From Rhodobacterales bacterium (GTDB lineage: Bacteria; Pseudomonadota; Alphaproteobacteria; Rhizobiales; Stappiaceae): a stretch of 64,000 nucleotides of DNA. A program made the translations under genes and the position numbers. The notes below the pieces were generated by a model, which had not been told where the DNA came from, ran no database searches, and saw nothing but the letters and a program-made list of their open reading frames with translations. Each line of letters begins with the position of its first letter. Within the stretch, counting starts at the first letter, position 1. Below, in pieces: positions 15,289 to 24,429 of the stretch. The DNA lies in NCBI GenBank assembly GCA_008107755.1, contig VIRH01000065.1:1-64000 (forward strand), given 5' to 3'.

Positions 15289-17391
15289 ATGAGCTTGTCT
15301 GCTTCAACTGCCCCGGTTTCATCGATCAGTACAAATGAGGGCGTGGAAACGTCGAACGTCGCCGGTATCGACGTTGGCGGAACGTTCACCGATCTGGTGC
15401 TGTACGATGCCCGGTCCAAGACGGTCCGCCTTGCAAAGACCCCGACAACGCTGGACAACCAGGCCCATGGCGTTCTGAACGCGCTGGAGCAGGCGGAGAC
15501 CGACCTCGGTACCCTGGATCTCATCGTTCACGGCACAACCACGACGACCAACGCCGTTCTTGAGCGGACGTTGTGCAAAACCGGTCTCATCACGACGGCT
15601 GGATTTCGGGATGTTCTGGAGCTCGGACGCCGCACGCGGCCGAAGCCTTACGGCATGAAGGGGAGCTTCAGGCCGGTCATTCCGAGAGATCTTCGACTTG
15701 AAGTTCCCGAAAGGCTCTACGCGGACGGAGCCGTACACACCGCGCTTGACGAGGAGGCTCTGCGGTCAGCACTCCACCAGTTGAAGGACATGGGCTGCGA
15801 AGCGCTGGTCATTCATTTCCTGCATTCCTACGCCAACCCGGTTCACGAGCTGCGGGCGGGAGAGATCGCGGCCGAGATCTGGCCGAACGGCAACATCACT
15901 TTGGGTCATTCACTGCTGTCTGAAAGCCGCGAATTCGAGCGCGGCGTGACCGCCGCCATCAACGCATCCGTCCAGCCGCTGCTGCGGCGCTACGTCGAAC
16001 GGCTAGCGGATCAGCTCGCTGGCAAGGGCTACCGTCACGACGTGCTGGTGATGAACGGCAACGGCGGCATGGTCTCGGCCCGGCGGGTGGCGATCGAAGC
16101 CGCCAAGACCGTCATGTCCGGGCCGGCGTCCGGCGTCATGGCAGCCGCCTACACGGGCCGGCGTGCCGGTATCCCAAATCTCCTGACCTACGATATGGGC
16201 GGCACCTCGACGGATGTGGCGCTCATACGCAACGCGGAACCGGCAGTCTCCAACGAGATTGAAATCGAATACGCGATGCCGATTCACGTACCGATGGTCG
16301 ATGTGCGCACCGTCGGAGCAGGGGGCGGATCGATCGCCCGAATGACGGAGGCAGGGCTGCTTCAGGTCGGGCCGGAAAGTGCCGGCTCGACGCCCGGACC
16401 GATCTGCTACGGCCGTGGAGGCAAGGAACCCACGATTTCCGACGCCAATCTGCTTCTGGGGCGGATGAACCCGGAAAAGCTCAATTCGGTGTCCTCTACG
16501 GTTTCCCTGGCCGATATCGAAGCGATCTTCCTGGACAAGCTGGGCCGTGCGCTTGGTCTCACCGCACATGAAGCTGCCGCCGCCGTTCTGCGTATCGCGA
16601 ACACACGGATGGCGGATGCGGTGCGCATGGTCTCCGTCAGCCTCGGGGAAGACCCTCGTGACTACGCCCTCTTCGCCTTTGGCGGCGCCGGCCCGCTCCA
16701 TGCGACCGCGATTGCCCGCGAGCTTGGCGTTCCGCGCGTCCTCGTGCCCTCGCGTCCGGGCATCACGAATGCGCTCGGCTGCGTGGTCGCGGATTTGCGC
16801 CATGATTTCGTCAGGACAGTCAACAAACCGCTCGCCGAACTCGACATCGACATGGTCCACGCCCTGTTCGATGAACAGGCAACGGAAGGCAAGGGGCTGA
16901 TTTCCAAGGAGAAGGTCGAAATCGAGGAACTGCGCGAGATCTATTCGGTCGACATGCAGTTCATCGGCCAGACCCACCTTTTGCGCGTTCCGCTGGACAA
17001 TCCCCGGCCCACACTTGAGGACCTTCAGTCCCTTTTCGAAAAAGCCTATTTTCACCGCTTCCACGTCGAATTACCTGAGATCAAGGCCAGCCTCGTCAAC
17101 GTCAACTGTTCCGTCATCGGACGGCGCTCGGAGATCGACCTGTCGCTTCTGATCGATCCGGACGGACGAAAGGAAACCCTCGAAGAGGCGAAAACCGGAC
17201 AGCGGCAGGTCTGGTTTGATGGCCCGATGGAAACGCCGGTGTACTGGCGGGACCATCTTCCGATCTCTGCGGAAATCCACGGGCCCGCCATTGTCGAGCA
17301 GATGGACACGACGATTGTCATCGATCCGGGTGACAAGGCTGTTCAGGATGCGGACGGCAACATCATCATCGAGCTGGGAGCAAGCGCATGA
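15289..17391 (+). CDS. hyuA: Hydantoinase/oxoprolinase family protein, subunit A
   Basis: A 700-residue HyuA-type subunit with the actin-like ATPase signatures GIDVGGTFTDLV near the N-terminus, HGTTTTTNAV, LTYDMGGTSTDVALI and FGGAGPLHA. These enzymes open cyclic amides (5-oxoproline, hydantoins, N-methylhydantoin) using ATP, together with HyuB. A GTG at 15343 is an alternative start that would remove an 18-residue Ser/Thr-rich leader. The gene is 33 bp after the molybdenum hydroxylase and overlaps hyuB by four bases. A six-membered lactam made by ring reduction would be a sensible substrate here, by inference. Confidence 0.92.
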   Translation: MSLSASTAPVSSISTNEGVETSNVAGIDVGGTFTDLVLYDARSKTVRLAKTPTTLDNQAHGVLNALEQAETDLGTLDLIVHGTTTTTNAVLERTLCKTGLITTAGFRDVLELGRRTRPKPYGMKGSFRPVIPRDLRLEVPERLYADGAVHTALDEEALRSALHQLKDMGCEALVIHFLHSYANPVHELRAGEIAAEIWPNGNITLGHSLLSESREFERGVTAAINASVQPLLRRYVERLADQLAGKGYRHDVLVMNGNGGMVSARRVAIEAAKTVMSGPASGVMAAAYTGRRAGIPNLLTYDMGGTSTDVALIRNAEPAVSNEIEIEYAMPIHVPMVDVRTVGAGGGSIARMTEAGLLQVGPESAGSTPGPICYGRGGKEPTISDANLLLGRMNPEKLNSVSSTVSLADIEAIFLDKLGRALGLTAHEAAAAVLRIANTRMADAVRMVSVSLGEDPRDYALFAFGGAGPLHATAIARELGVPRVLVPSRPGITNALGCVVADLRHDFVRTVNKPLAELDIDMVHALFDEQATEGKGLISKEKVEIEELREIYSVDMQFIGQTHLLRVPLDNPRPTLEDLQSLFEKAYFHRFHVELPEIKASLVNVNCSVIGRRSEIDLSLLIDPDGRKETLEEAKTGQRQVWFDGPMETPVYWRDHLPISAEIHGPAIVEQMDTTIVIDPGDKAVQDADGNIIIELGASA

Positions 17392-19133
17392 CCATCGACC
17401 CGATCACGTTGAGCGTCATCCAGTCGGGCCTCCAGCAGGTATGCGACGAGATGGACCTGAGTTTCTCCCGAGCCGCCTTCTCGCCGGTGATTGCGGAAGC
17501 CAATGACCGGTCTGACGGCATCTACTCGGCAGAAGACGGGTCCCTGATCGCGCAAGGCGCGGGTGGATTGCCGGTCTTCGTGGGCACGATGCAGTATTCC
17601 ACGCGAACGCTGATCGAAATGATCGCCGACGGGCGTGTCGCGGCCCCCCAGCCGGGCGACATCTATATCGTCAACGATCCCTATCTCGGCGGCACGCATC
17701 TCATGGACGTGCGCTTTGCGATGCCCTTCTATCGCAACGGCGAGATCTTCTGCTGGCTGTCGAACACCGGCCACTGGCCGGATACCGGCGGCGCCGTGCC
17801 GGGCGGGTTTTCCGCGTCGGCGACGTCCGTTGAGCAGGAAGGCCTGCGGCTTCCGCCCGTGCGGCTTTTCAAGCAAGGCCAGCTGGATACGGAAATCTAC
17901 TCCATCATCTGCTCCAACATCCGCGTTTCGGAGCAGCGTATCGGGGATGTGAAGGCACAGGCCGCGGCGCTTCTCGTCGGCGAAGCGCGGTTGAACAGAA
18001 TTCTCGACCGCTATGGAGACGACGTGGTGAGCGAGGCGATCGCCGAACTTCGTGAGCGAGCGGCAGAACAGATGCGGGCGAATGTCCGGCTGATACCGGA
18101 CGGCATTTACCGGTCGACCGCGTATGTCGACAGCGACGGTGTCGTCAACGAGCCGCTGGAAATCCGCCTCGCGATCACCGCGAAGGACGGCGAGCTGACC
18201 TTCGATTTCGAGGGCTCTTCCAAGCCGTGCATGGGGCCGATGAATTCTGTCCTCGCGACCACCCATTCGTCTGTCTATCTGGCGATGCGTCACATCTTCC
18301 CGGATGTGCCGATCAGCGCCGGGGCTTTTGAGCCGCTGACGATCGTGCGACCTGAAGGCACGTTTCTGGATGCGCAGTATCCGCGTCCCGTTTCCGGCTG
18401 TGCGGCCGAGGTCAGCCAGCGCATTGCCGAGGCGGTCTTTGCGGCCCTTGTCGAAGCACTGCCTGACAGGGTGACCGCCGCGCCGGCGGGTAGCTCCGGC
18501 AACTTTGCGCTCGGCGGCCATGACCCTGCCCGCAACCGCGGCTTCGTCATGTACCAGATCTCAGGCGGTGGGTACGGCGGCAACTCCGATACGGATGGCC
18601 TGACCAACGGCTGCTCGACAATCGGTATTTCAAAAGCGCCTCCGGTCGAGATCATGGAACAGCAGTTCCCGGTTCTCTATCACCGCTATGCCCTGCGGGA
18701 AGGCTCGGGCGGTGCCGGCAAGCAGCGCGGCGGCTTTGGTCTCGACTATGAGATCGAGCTTCTGCGCGGCCAGGCGACGGCCAGTTTCGTCATGGATCAC
18801 GGCCGGTTCGGCCCGCAAGGCGCGCTCGGCGGCAAGGACGGCAAGCCAAACTTGGTCACCGTCTGGCAAGACGGCAAAGCCATGGTGCCGGAACATCTTT
18901 CCAAGGCGCAGGATATTCCTCTGAAACCGGGTGACCGTGTGCGGGTGGGAACGCCCGGAGGCGGCGGCTACGGCAATCCGGCAGACCGCGATCCGGCACT
19001 CGTGGCTGAAGACGTCCGGCTTGGACGCTACAGTGCAGAAGAAGCAAGGGAGAGTTTCGGGTTTACCGGCTCAGGAACAACGCAAGAGCATGAGGTCGAC
19101 AAAGCGCCCGTTCTTGCGCAGGCGGGGTCGTGA
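17388..19133 (+). CDS. hyuB: Hydantoinase/oxoprolinase family protein, subunit B
   Basis: A 581-residue HyuB-type subunit. Typical blocks are SPVIAEANDRSDGIYS, DIYIVNDPYLGGTHLMD, GHWPDTGGAVPGGFS and the C-terminal TPGGGGYGNP. It overlaps hyuA by ATGA, as usual for this obligate pair. It is the last gene of the rightward operon; about 440 bp without a gene follow. It forms the ATP-dependent cyclic amide hydrolase with HyuA. Confidence 0.92.
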   Translation: MTIDPITLSVIQSGLQQVCDEMDLSFSRAAFSPVIAEANDRSDGIYSAEDGSLIAQGAGGLPVFVGTMQYSTRTLIEMIADGRVAAPQPGDIYIVNDPYLGGTHLMDVRFAMPFYRNGEIFCWLSNTGHWPDTGGAVPGGFSASATSVEQEGLRLPPVRLFKQGQLDTEIYSIICSNIRVSEQRIGDVKAQAAALLVGEARLNRILDRYGDDVVSEAIAELRERAAEQMRANVRLIPDGIYRSTAYVDSDGVVNEPLEIRLAITAKDGELTFDFEGSSKPCMGPMNSVLATTHSSVYLAMRHIFPDVPISAGAFEPLTIVRPEGTFLDAQYPRPVSGCAAEVSQRIAEAVFAALVEALPDRVTAAPAGSSGNFALGGHDPARNRGFVMYQISGGGYGGNSDTDGLTNGCSTIGISKAPPVEIMEQQFPVLYHRYALREGSGGAGKQRGGFGLDYEIELLRGQATASFVMDHGRFGPQGALGGKDGKPNLVTVWQDGKAMVPEHLSKAQDIPLKPGDRVRVGTPGGGGYGNPADRDPALVAEDVRLGRYSAEEARESFGFTGSGTTQEHEVDKAPVLAQAGS

Positions 19134-19576
19134 CCCCGTAGGGGGGCCGATCAGACATCTGTCTGATTGAGTCGGATTTATCCCGACGCGGAGTGAGGAA
19201 ACGGAAGGGTTCTCTTGATGGGATGATTGTAGGGAGCAATGCTTCCTACGACCGTCGCGGAGTGTCCCTCTTGGGCCGGCCCATTCGCAAGCTCACTTCA
19301 CCGGCCTTCCGCCATAGTCCCTTTGACAAGGGTTTTCCTGATCCGCCCCACATCCGTCGGATCACGCCGCCTATCTGCATGAACGTCCGGCTCCGCCTGA
19401 TCGCCAGCCGCGCCGCGACGAAACGCGGTGCACGCAGCAAATTTCACAAAACCGAAAAATGAGTGAGACAGGACTGTCACACAGTCCGGGCATGAATGAC
19501 CGCGTTCATTGCACAGCTGTGCAAGACGTTCTTTCAGCCGTCGCAGTCGGTCCTCCGGTTGCTGCCGTCAGCCCGG
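19134..19576. other. Intergenic region with several dyads before the ABC/phosphatase operon
   Basis: No convincing gene lies here; the ORFs present have no recognisable content. Close after hyuB is an 18-bp dyad with arms ATCAGACA and TGTCTGAT and a two-base centre (19150-19167). A further small hairpin-forming stretch follows around 19228-19250. The operator candidates for the next operon are at 19495-19524. A clear promoter for that operon was not identified. Confidence 0.5.
19495..19524 (+). promoter_or_regulatory. Putative LacI-family operator(s), perfect 16-bp palindrome
   Basis: TTGCACAGCTGTGCAA at 19509-19524 is a perfect palindrome 53-68 bp before the ABC ATPase start. Overlapping its left end is AATGACCGCGTTCATT (19495-19510), a near-palindrome with the CG-rich centre typical of LacI-family sites. 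The LacI repressor that ends this operon (25041-26060) is the likely binder. Which of the two dyads is the real site is not decidable by eye. Confidence 0.6.
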
Positions 19577-20668
19577 ATGACATCCATGAGCGCGATCGAA
19601 ATCGAAGCCGTCGACAAATCCTTCGGCAGGACCAGTGTCCTACGCGGGATTTCGCTTTCCATCCGGTCGGGCGAATTCGTGGCTATCCTGGGGCCGTCCG
19701 GCTGCGGCAAGACGACCTTGTTGCGGACGCTTGCCGGCTTCGAGCCGATCGACCGCGGTTCGATCAGGGTCGCTGATGATGTGCTGTCCGGCAACGGACG
19801 GCACGTTCCGCCCGAAGCCCGCGGCGTAGGTGTCGTTTTCCAGAACTACGCGCTCTGGCCGCATATGAGCGTTGCCGGAAACGTCGGCTACGGCCTGAAG
19901 GTTCAGGGGCTATCGCGGTCCGAACGGGAAGCGCGCACCCGCGAGGTCCTTCGCGTCGTCGGCCTGTCCGACTTTGCGGACAGGCGACCAGCCGCGCTTT
20001 CCGGCGGCCAGCGTCAGCGCGTCGCGCTTGCCCGGTGCCTCGCCATGAGCGCCGGCGTCGTTCTGCTCGACGAGCCCCTTGCCAATCTTGACGTGCATCT
20101 GCGCGGAGAGATGGAAGAAGAGTTCGCACGCTTTCACAAGAAATCCGGCGCAACGATGTTCTACATCACGCACGATCAGTCGGAGGCCCTTGCGCTCGCC
20201 GACCGGGTAGCGGTCATGGACAAGGGGGGCGTCCGTCAATTCGCTGCCCCGGAAGTGCTCTACACCCAGCCGGCAAATGAGATGGTCGCGACCTTTATCG
20301 GTGAAGGCCAGATCGCTTCGGTCGAGGACTTCGTCGCGGACCGCAGCGGCCACGGCATCGCCCGCTTCTTCGGGGAGGAGGTCCGGTTGAGATGCCCGCT
20401 TGCCGCACGGCCGCGCTCCGCAGCTCGGGTCGCCTTCCATCCCGCTGACCTGCAGCTTTGTGAAACCGGCGGTGTTCCCGCAACGGTCCGTCGGATCACC
20501 TTTCGCGGCAGCATCCTGCGGGCCGAGATCTCCGTCGGACCCGACGAACAGACTTTTTTCATGAACGTTCCTGCCCCGGCCCGGATCGAGGCCGGGCAGC
20601 GCGTAGCCGTCACACTTACCGACGGCTGGGTCATGCAAGACCCGCAGACTGAACATGCTCCAAACTAG
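19577..20668 (+). CDS. ABC transporter ATPase, iron(III)/AfuC/PotA type
   Basis: A 363-residue ATPase with Walker A GPSGCGKTT, signature LSGGQRQRVA, Walker B VVLLDEPLAN and a C-terminal TOBE-like domain from about residue 240. The start is ATG at 19577 (MTSMSAIEIEAV) or the ATG three codons later; the longer upstream frame overlaps the palindromes and is rejected. It works with the binding protein and the two-module permease downstream. This subfamily carries ferric iron, spermidine, thiamine, phosphonates or sugar phosphates. The phosphatase and MBL hydrolase in the same operon favour a phosphorylated organic substrate. Confidence 0.88.
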   Translation: MTSMSAIEIEAVDKSFGRTSVLRGISLSIRSGEFVAILGPSGCGKTTLLRTLAGFEPIDRGSIRVADDVLSGNGRHVPPEARGVGVVFQNYALWPHMSVAGNVGYGLKVQGLSRSEREARTREVLRVVGLSDFADRRPAALSGGQRQRVALARCLAMSAGVVLLDEPLANLDVHLRGEMEEEFARFHKKSGATMFYITHDQSEALALADRVAVMDKGGVRQFAAPEVLYTQPANEMVATFIGEGQIASVEDFVADRSGHGIARFFGEEVRLRCPLAARPRSAARVAFHPADLQLCETGGVPATVRRITFRGSILRAEISVGPDEQTFFMNVPAPARIEAGQRVAVTLTDGWVMQDPQTEHAPN

Positions 20669-20693
20669 TTCCCAAAGATCGAGGAAAGATCCG

Positions 20694-21668
20694 ATGTCCA
20701 TTCGAATGTTCGTGCTTGCTGCCGTCTCCGCAGTTGCCGTTTCGGCGGCCCATGCCGAAGAAACACTCACACTTTACACGAGTCAGCCGCCCGAACAGGC
20801 GCAGGAAACGGTTGATGCGTTCGAAGCCGCCAACCCGGACATCAAGGTCAACTGGACCCGCAATGGCACCTCCGCGCTGATGAACGTCATGCGCGCCGAA
20901 ATCGAGGCCGGTCAGATCCAGCCGGACGTTCTTCTGGTTGCGGACCCGATCAACCTCGGGACGCTCAAGGCAGGCGGCCATCTTCTGGCCTATCCTGATG
21001 CTCCGGTTGAAGGCTATGACAAGGCCGCCTTCGACAAGGACATGACCTTTTTCGGCACCAAGGCGATCACGACCGGCATTGCCTACAATCCCGAGATCGC
21101 CGAACCGGTGGAAAGCTGGAACGATCTGCTCGTAGAGGACAACCGCGGCCAGATCGCGGTTCCGAGCCCGCTCTATTCCGGCGCAGCGCTGAACCATCTG
21201 CATGCCCTGATCAACACGCCGGATATCGGCTGGGCATTCTATGAAGGACTCAACGACCTCGACATCGTACCGGAAGGCGGCAACGGTCCTGCTACCAAGG
21301 CAGTTGCTTCAGGCATGGCGAAATATGCGATCATTGTCGATGCCAACGCCTTGCGCGCAAAGAAAGACGGCTCCCCGATCGATTATATCGTCCCGAAGGA
21401 TGGAGTGTCCTTTATCGGCGAGCCGGTCGCCATCATGAGCACGACCGAGCATGAAGCGGCTGCAAAGAAGTTCGTCGACTTCCTGCTTTCCAGGCAGGGC
21501 CAAGAGCTGGTGTCCAGCCAGGGCAACATTCCGCTGCTGCCGGGCGTCGTCGCGCCGAAGGGGTATCCCGAGTTCTCTTCGATGAAGCTTCTCGGATATG
21601 ACGTCGACGAAGCCGTCAAGAACAACGATCAGATCAGCGAGAAATTCGCCGACATTTTCGGTCTTTGA
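20694..21668 (+). CDS. ABC transporter substrate-binding protein, family 1 (AfuA/FbpA-like)
   Basis: A 324-residue periplasmic protein: signal peptide MSIRMFVLAAVSAVAVSAAH with cleavage after AHA, then ETLTLYTSQPPEQAQETVDAF, typical of iron(III)/AfuA/PhnS-type binders. The start at 20694 has GAGGA ten bases upstream and gives the signal peptide. The Tyr pairs that bind ferric iron in FbpA near the C-terminus are not evident, which argues against a ferric-iron role. Sugar-phosphate or phosphonate binders of the same fold fit better with the phosphatase downstream. Confidence 0.82.
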   Translation: MSIRMFVLAAVSAVAVSAAHAEETLTLYTSQPPEQAQETVDAFEAANPDIKVNWTRNGTSALMNVMRAEIEAGQIQPDVLLVADPINLGTLKAGGHLLAYPDAPVEGYDKAAFDKDMTFFGTKAITTGIAYNPEIAEPVESWNDLLVEDNRGQIAVPSPLYSGAALNHLHALINTPDIGWAFYEGLNDLDIVPEGGNGPATKAVASGMAKYAIIVDANALRAKKDGSPIDYIVPKDGVSFIGEPVAIMSTTEHEAAAKKFVDFLLSRQGQELVSSQGNIPLLPGVVAPKGYPEFSSMKLLGYDVDEAVKNNDQISEKFADIFGL

Positions 21669-21673
21669 ACCTG

Positions 21674-23416
21674 ATGTCCTTGTCGACCACAGCTACGGGA
21701 GAGCGTCCAGCCTGGACGCTCTCCTTCCTGTCAGGCGCCTTCACGCAAGAGCGTGCGCTCGTCCTGGCGCTCGCGCTGTTTGTCGGGCTTCTTTCGATCC
21801 TGCCACTCGGACGGCTCGTCCATGCGGCATTCATCACCGATACAGGCCTTGATCTTGCGCGGGTGGCGGAGGTGCTAGGTGGACGGCGCGTCTTCGAGGC
21901 GACGATCAACACGATCTGGATTTCGCTCGCCGCAACGGCGCTTGCCACGGTGACGGGCACACTCGCGGCTCTTCTTGTCGGCGCAAGCAACATGCGGGCG
22001 TGCACGGCCTGGGTCTTCGGTTTCGTGCTGCCGCTGATGATCCCGCCGCAGGTGATGGCCCTCGCCTGGATACAGGCCTTTTCGCCTGCAAACCCGATCA
22101 TGAGTTTTCTCGGCCTCTCACTACAGCCCGGCATGCGCCATCCACTTTATTCGGCCGCGGGCATCGTCCTGCTGCTCGGCATCTACAATGCGCCTCTGGT
22201 CTTCCTGTCAGTGCGAGCCAATCTGCGCAGGGTCCCGTCGGATCTGGTGGAAGCTGCGCGTACGGTCGGCGCATCGCCCTTTCATGCCACGCTCGGTGTC
22301 ATCCTGCCGCTTGTGCGCAGCGGCATCTTTGCCGGCGCTGCGCTTGCATTCGTGTCATCGATCGGCAATTTCGGCATTCAGGCCATGCTCGGCATTCCCG
22401 CTCGCGTACCGACGCTCATCACGCTGATCTACCGCCGTCTGAATGCCTATGGTCCCTCCGCGCTTAACGACATGGCGCTTCTTGCGCTGCTGCTTGCGCT
22501 TCTGACGATCGGCGGCATGGCCATCGCCGGCATGCTGAGCCGCATGAGCGATCAGCGTGTCGACGGGACGTCCAAGCCGTTCAAGTTTCCGCTCGGCCGC
22601 TTTCGTTTTCCTGTTTCCGTGCTGGCATGGGGCTATCTTCTGTTTGCCCTTGCTCTGCCGCTGTCTGCCCTGGCCGGATCGGCTCTCGTGCGCGGATACG
22701 GCCAGGCCCTTTCGCTCGACACCCTGACCTTCGAGAACTTCGCCAACGCGCTTTTCCATCATGAAGGCATCCGCAAGGCGTTCTTCACGAGCCTGTGGCT
22801 GACAGCGCTGACGGTCGCGGTACTCGTGCCGACATCCGTCGCGCTCGGTTATTTCCTGAGCTGGCGCCGTGATGCGACTGCGCGTCTTCTCTATCTCTCG
22901 TCTCAGCTTGCCTATGCCCTGCCGGGCATCATTATCGGCGTCGCGATGATCCTGTTTTTCCTGAAGCCACTGCCGCTTCTGGGAACGAGCCTTTATGGAA
23001 CCGTTTGGGTCATTCTCGCCGCCTATCTGTCGAATTTCCTGGCGCTTGCCATGCAGCCGGTGCTGGGGGGCTTTGCGCAGATCGAACGCTCGCTCGATGA
23101 CGCGGCGCAGGTTGTCGGCGCCGGCATCTTCCGCAGGCTCAAGGATATCATCCTGCCGGTCCTTGCTCCGGCGGCGGCAGCCTCGGCCATCCTTGTGTTC
23201 ATGACCGCCATCAACGAAATACAGACGTCTGTTCTGCTTGTGTCCTCGCGCGCGCAGACGATCGGGCCGATGATCATCTTTCTTGAGGAAGCCGGCTCGT
23301 CTACGCTGGCCGCCGCCGTCGGCTGCCTCATGGTGCTGGTCATCCTCGCCCTCATGCTCATCAGCCTGACCTTCGCCCGCAGGCTTCCACAAGGTGTGTT
23401 GCCGTGGCACGACTGA
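21674..23416 (+). CDS. ABC transporter permease, duplicated FbpB-like
   Basis: A 580-residue permease with two tandem modules, each carrying a coupling EAA-type loop (EAARTVGASPFHATLGVILP in the first; LDDAAQVVGAGIFRRLKDIILP in the second). About 12 hydrophobic segments are visible. Two-module permeases are normal in the iron(III) family. ATG at 21674 is preferred; a TTG three codons earlier overlaps the binding-protein stop. The 3' end overlaps the MBL gene by 13 bases. Confidence 0.88.
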   Translation: MSLSTTATGERPAWTLSFLSGAFTQERALVLALALFVGLLSILPLGRLVHAAFITDTGLDLARVAEVLGGRRVFEATINTIWISLAATALATVTGTLAALLVGASNMRACTAWVFGFVLPLMIPPQVMALAWIQAFSPANPIMSFLGLSLQPGMRHPLYSAAGIVLLLGIYNAPLVFLSVRANLRRVPSDLVEAARTVGASPFHATLGVILPLVRSGIFAGAALAFVSSIGNFGIQAMLGIPARVPTLITLIYRRLNAYGPSALNDMALLALLLALLTIGGMAIAGMLSRMSDQRVDGTSKPFKFPLGRFRFPVSVLAWGYLLFALALPLSALAGSALVRGYGQALSLDTLTFENFANALFHHEGIRKAFFTSLWLTALTVAVLVPTSVALGYFLSWRRDATARLLYLSSQLAYALPGIIIGVAMILFFLKPLPLLGTSLYGTVWVILAAYLSNFLALAMQPVLGGFAQIERSLDDAAQVVGAGIFRRLKDIILPVLAPAAAASAILVFMTAINEIQTSVLLVSSRAQTIGPMIIFLEEAGSSTLAAAVGCLMVLVILALMLISLTFARRLPQGVLPWHD

Positions 23417-24429
23417 TCGCCATCAGCGGCCTTGGCCGAAAAAGCGCCGCGATCTTTCTCGTCGAGGCGCAGGGAAAACGCATCCTTTTCGATTTTGGTG
23501 ACGGGCTTGAACCCGGAGAGCATCCCGATCTGCGAGGGATTGGCCCTGTCGACGCGGTCTTCCTCAGCCATGCGCATACGGACCATGTCGGCTCGCTCGA
23601 CCGGATCGATGAGATCGGCTGTCCGCCGGTGTTCGCGACGGAGCGGACCCTTTGCGGTCTGCCACACGAACCGTGCGCCATACGCCCGCATGCGATTGCC
23701 GAGAGGGGATCGTTCGAGTTCGACGGACTGAGACTGACGACAGGACGTTCGGGACATTCACCGGGCGGCGTCTGGTTTCATCTCGAAACGGACAAGGGCG
23801 ATTTTCTCTATACCGGCGACATCAGCCTGGAATCCCCGGGCATGCCCTTTGATCTGCCGCCGCCTGCGTCGACGCTGCTCATCGACGCGTCCTATGGCGA
23901 CCGCGATCAGCCGCTCGACGCCCAGATCGCAGCTATCGTCAACGAGGTGGAAACCGGCGCCGTATTGTGCTGTCCGGCTGCGGGACGAGGCGTGGACATG
24001 GCGCTCGCCCTCGCCGACTGCAATCTCGATGTCCATGTCAGCGACGTCATCGGCCTGGAAACGGCAGTGACGACAGGCAAGCGGTTTCCGATCGTCAATA
24101 CCAGGACAGCCAGGCCGGACCAGGTGATCATCGCGACGGAGGCCAACGGCGAAGCCGGCCTCGCGGCGGACCTTCTGCGGCGGGGCGGCTTCAGCTTCAT
24201 ATTCTCAAGCCATGTGCCGGAGGGGACGCCGGCCGCGGAGCTGATCGCACGCGATGAAGCGCGCTGGATGCCGTGGAACGTGCATCCGCGAAAGCGCGAT
24301 GTGATAGACCTTGCCGACCGATGCGGAGCAAAGCAGGTATTGCCCGCTTTCGTCGACATGGTGAAAGCCCCCGAACTTGCCAATGCGCTCGGCGAACGGC
24401 TCAGGCTGGCAGTCGAGACGGAGATCTGA
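23404..24429 (+). CDS. MBL-fold metallo-hydrolase (beta-CASP-like features)
   Basis: A 341-residue metallo-beta-lactamase-fold protein: HAHTDHVGSLD (metal motif 2) near residue 60, GHSPGG (third His), LYTGDIS (Asp) and FSSHVPEG (late His). The order and spacing resemble the RNase J/CPSF-like branch, which hydrolyses phosphodiesters. The start is GTG at 23404 inside the permease end. Being translationally linked to an importer and a phosphatase, it may hydrolyse the imported phosphodiester or cyclic phosphate. The substrate is unknown. Confidence 0.8.
   Translation: MARLIAISGLGRKSAAIFLVEAQGKRILFDFGDGLEPGEHPDLRGIGPVDAVFLSHAHTDHVGSLDRIDEIGCPPVFATERTLCGLPHEPCAIRPHAIAERGSFEFDGLRLTTGRSGHSPGGVWFHLETDKGDFLYTGDISLESPGMPFDLPPPASTLLIDASYGDRDQPLDAQIAAIVNEVETGAVLCCPAAGRGVDMALALADCNLDVHVSDVIGLETAVTTGKRFPIVNTRTARPDQVIIATEANGEAGLAADLLRRGGFSFIFSSHVPEGTPAAELIARDEARWMPWNVHPRKRDVIDLADRCGAKQVLPAFVDMVKAPELANALGERLRLAVETEI

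Noticed and set aside
17343-18521. 392-codon open frame antisense to hyuB
   Set aside because: No motif; hyuB on the other strand is unambiguous.
19193-19462. 89-codon frame in the gap after hyuB
   Set aside because: Basic, featureless sequence without a good ribosome site; treated as non-coding.
20694-21668. Ferric-iron transporter annotation for the 19.6-23.4 kb ABC system
   Set aside because: The fold is right, but the paired C-terminal tyrosines of ferric binders are not evident, and the linked phosphatase and MBL genes point to an organic phosphate.
22355-23410. 351-codon charged open frame antisense to the ABC permease
   Set aside because: Low-complexity Arg/Glu/Gln composition as produced by antisense of a membrane-protein gene.
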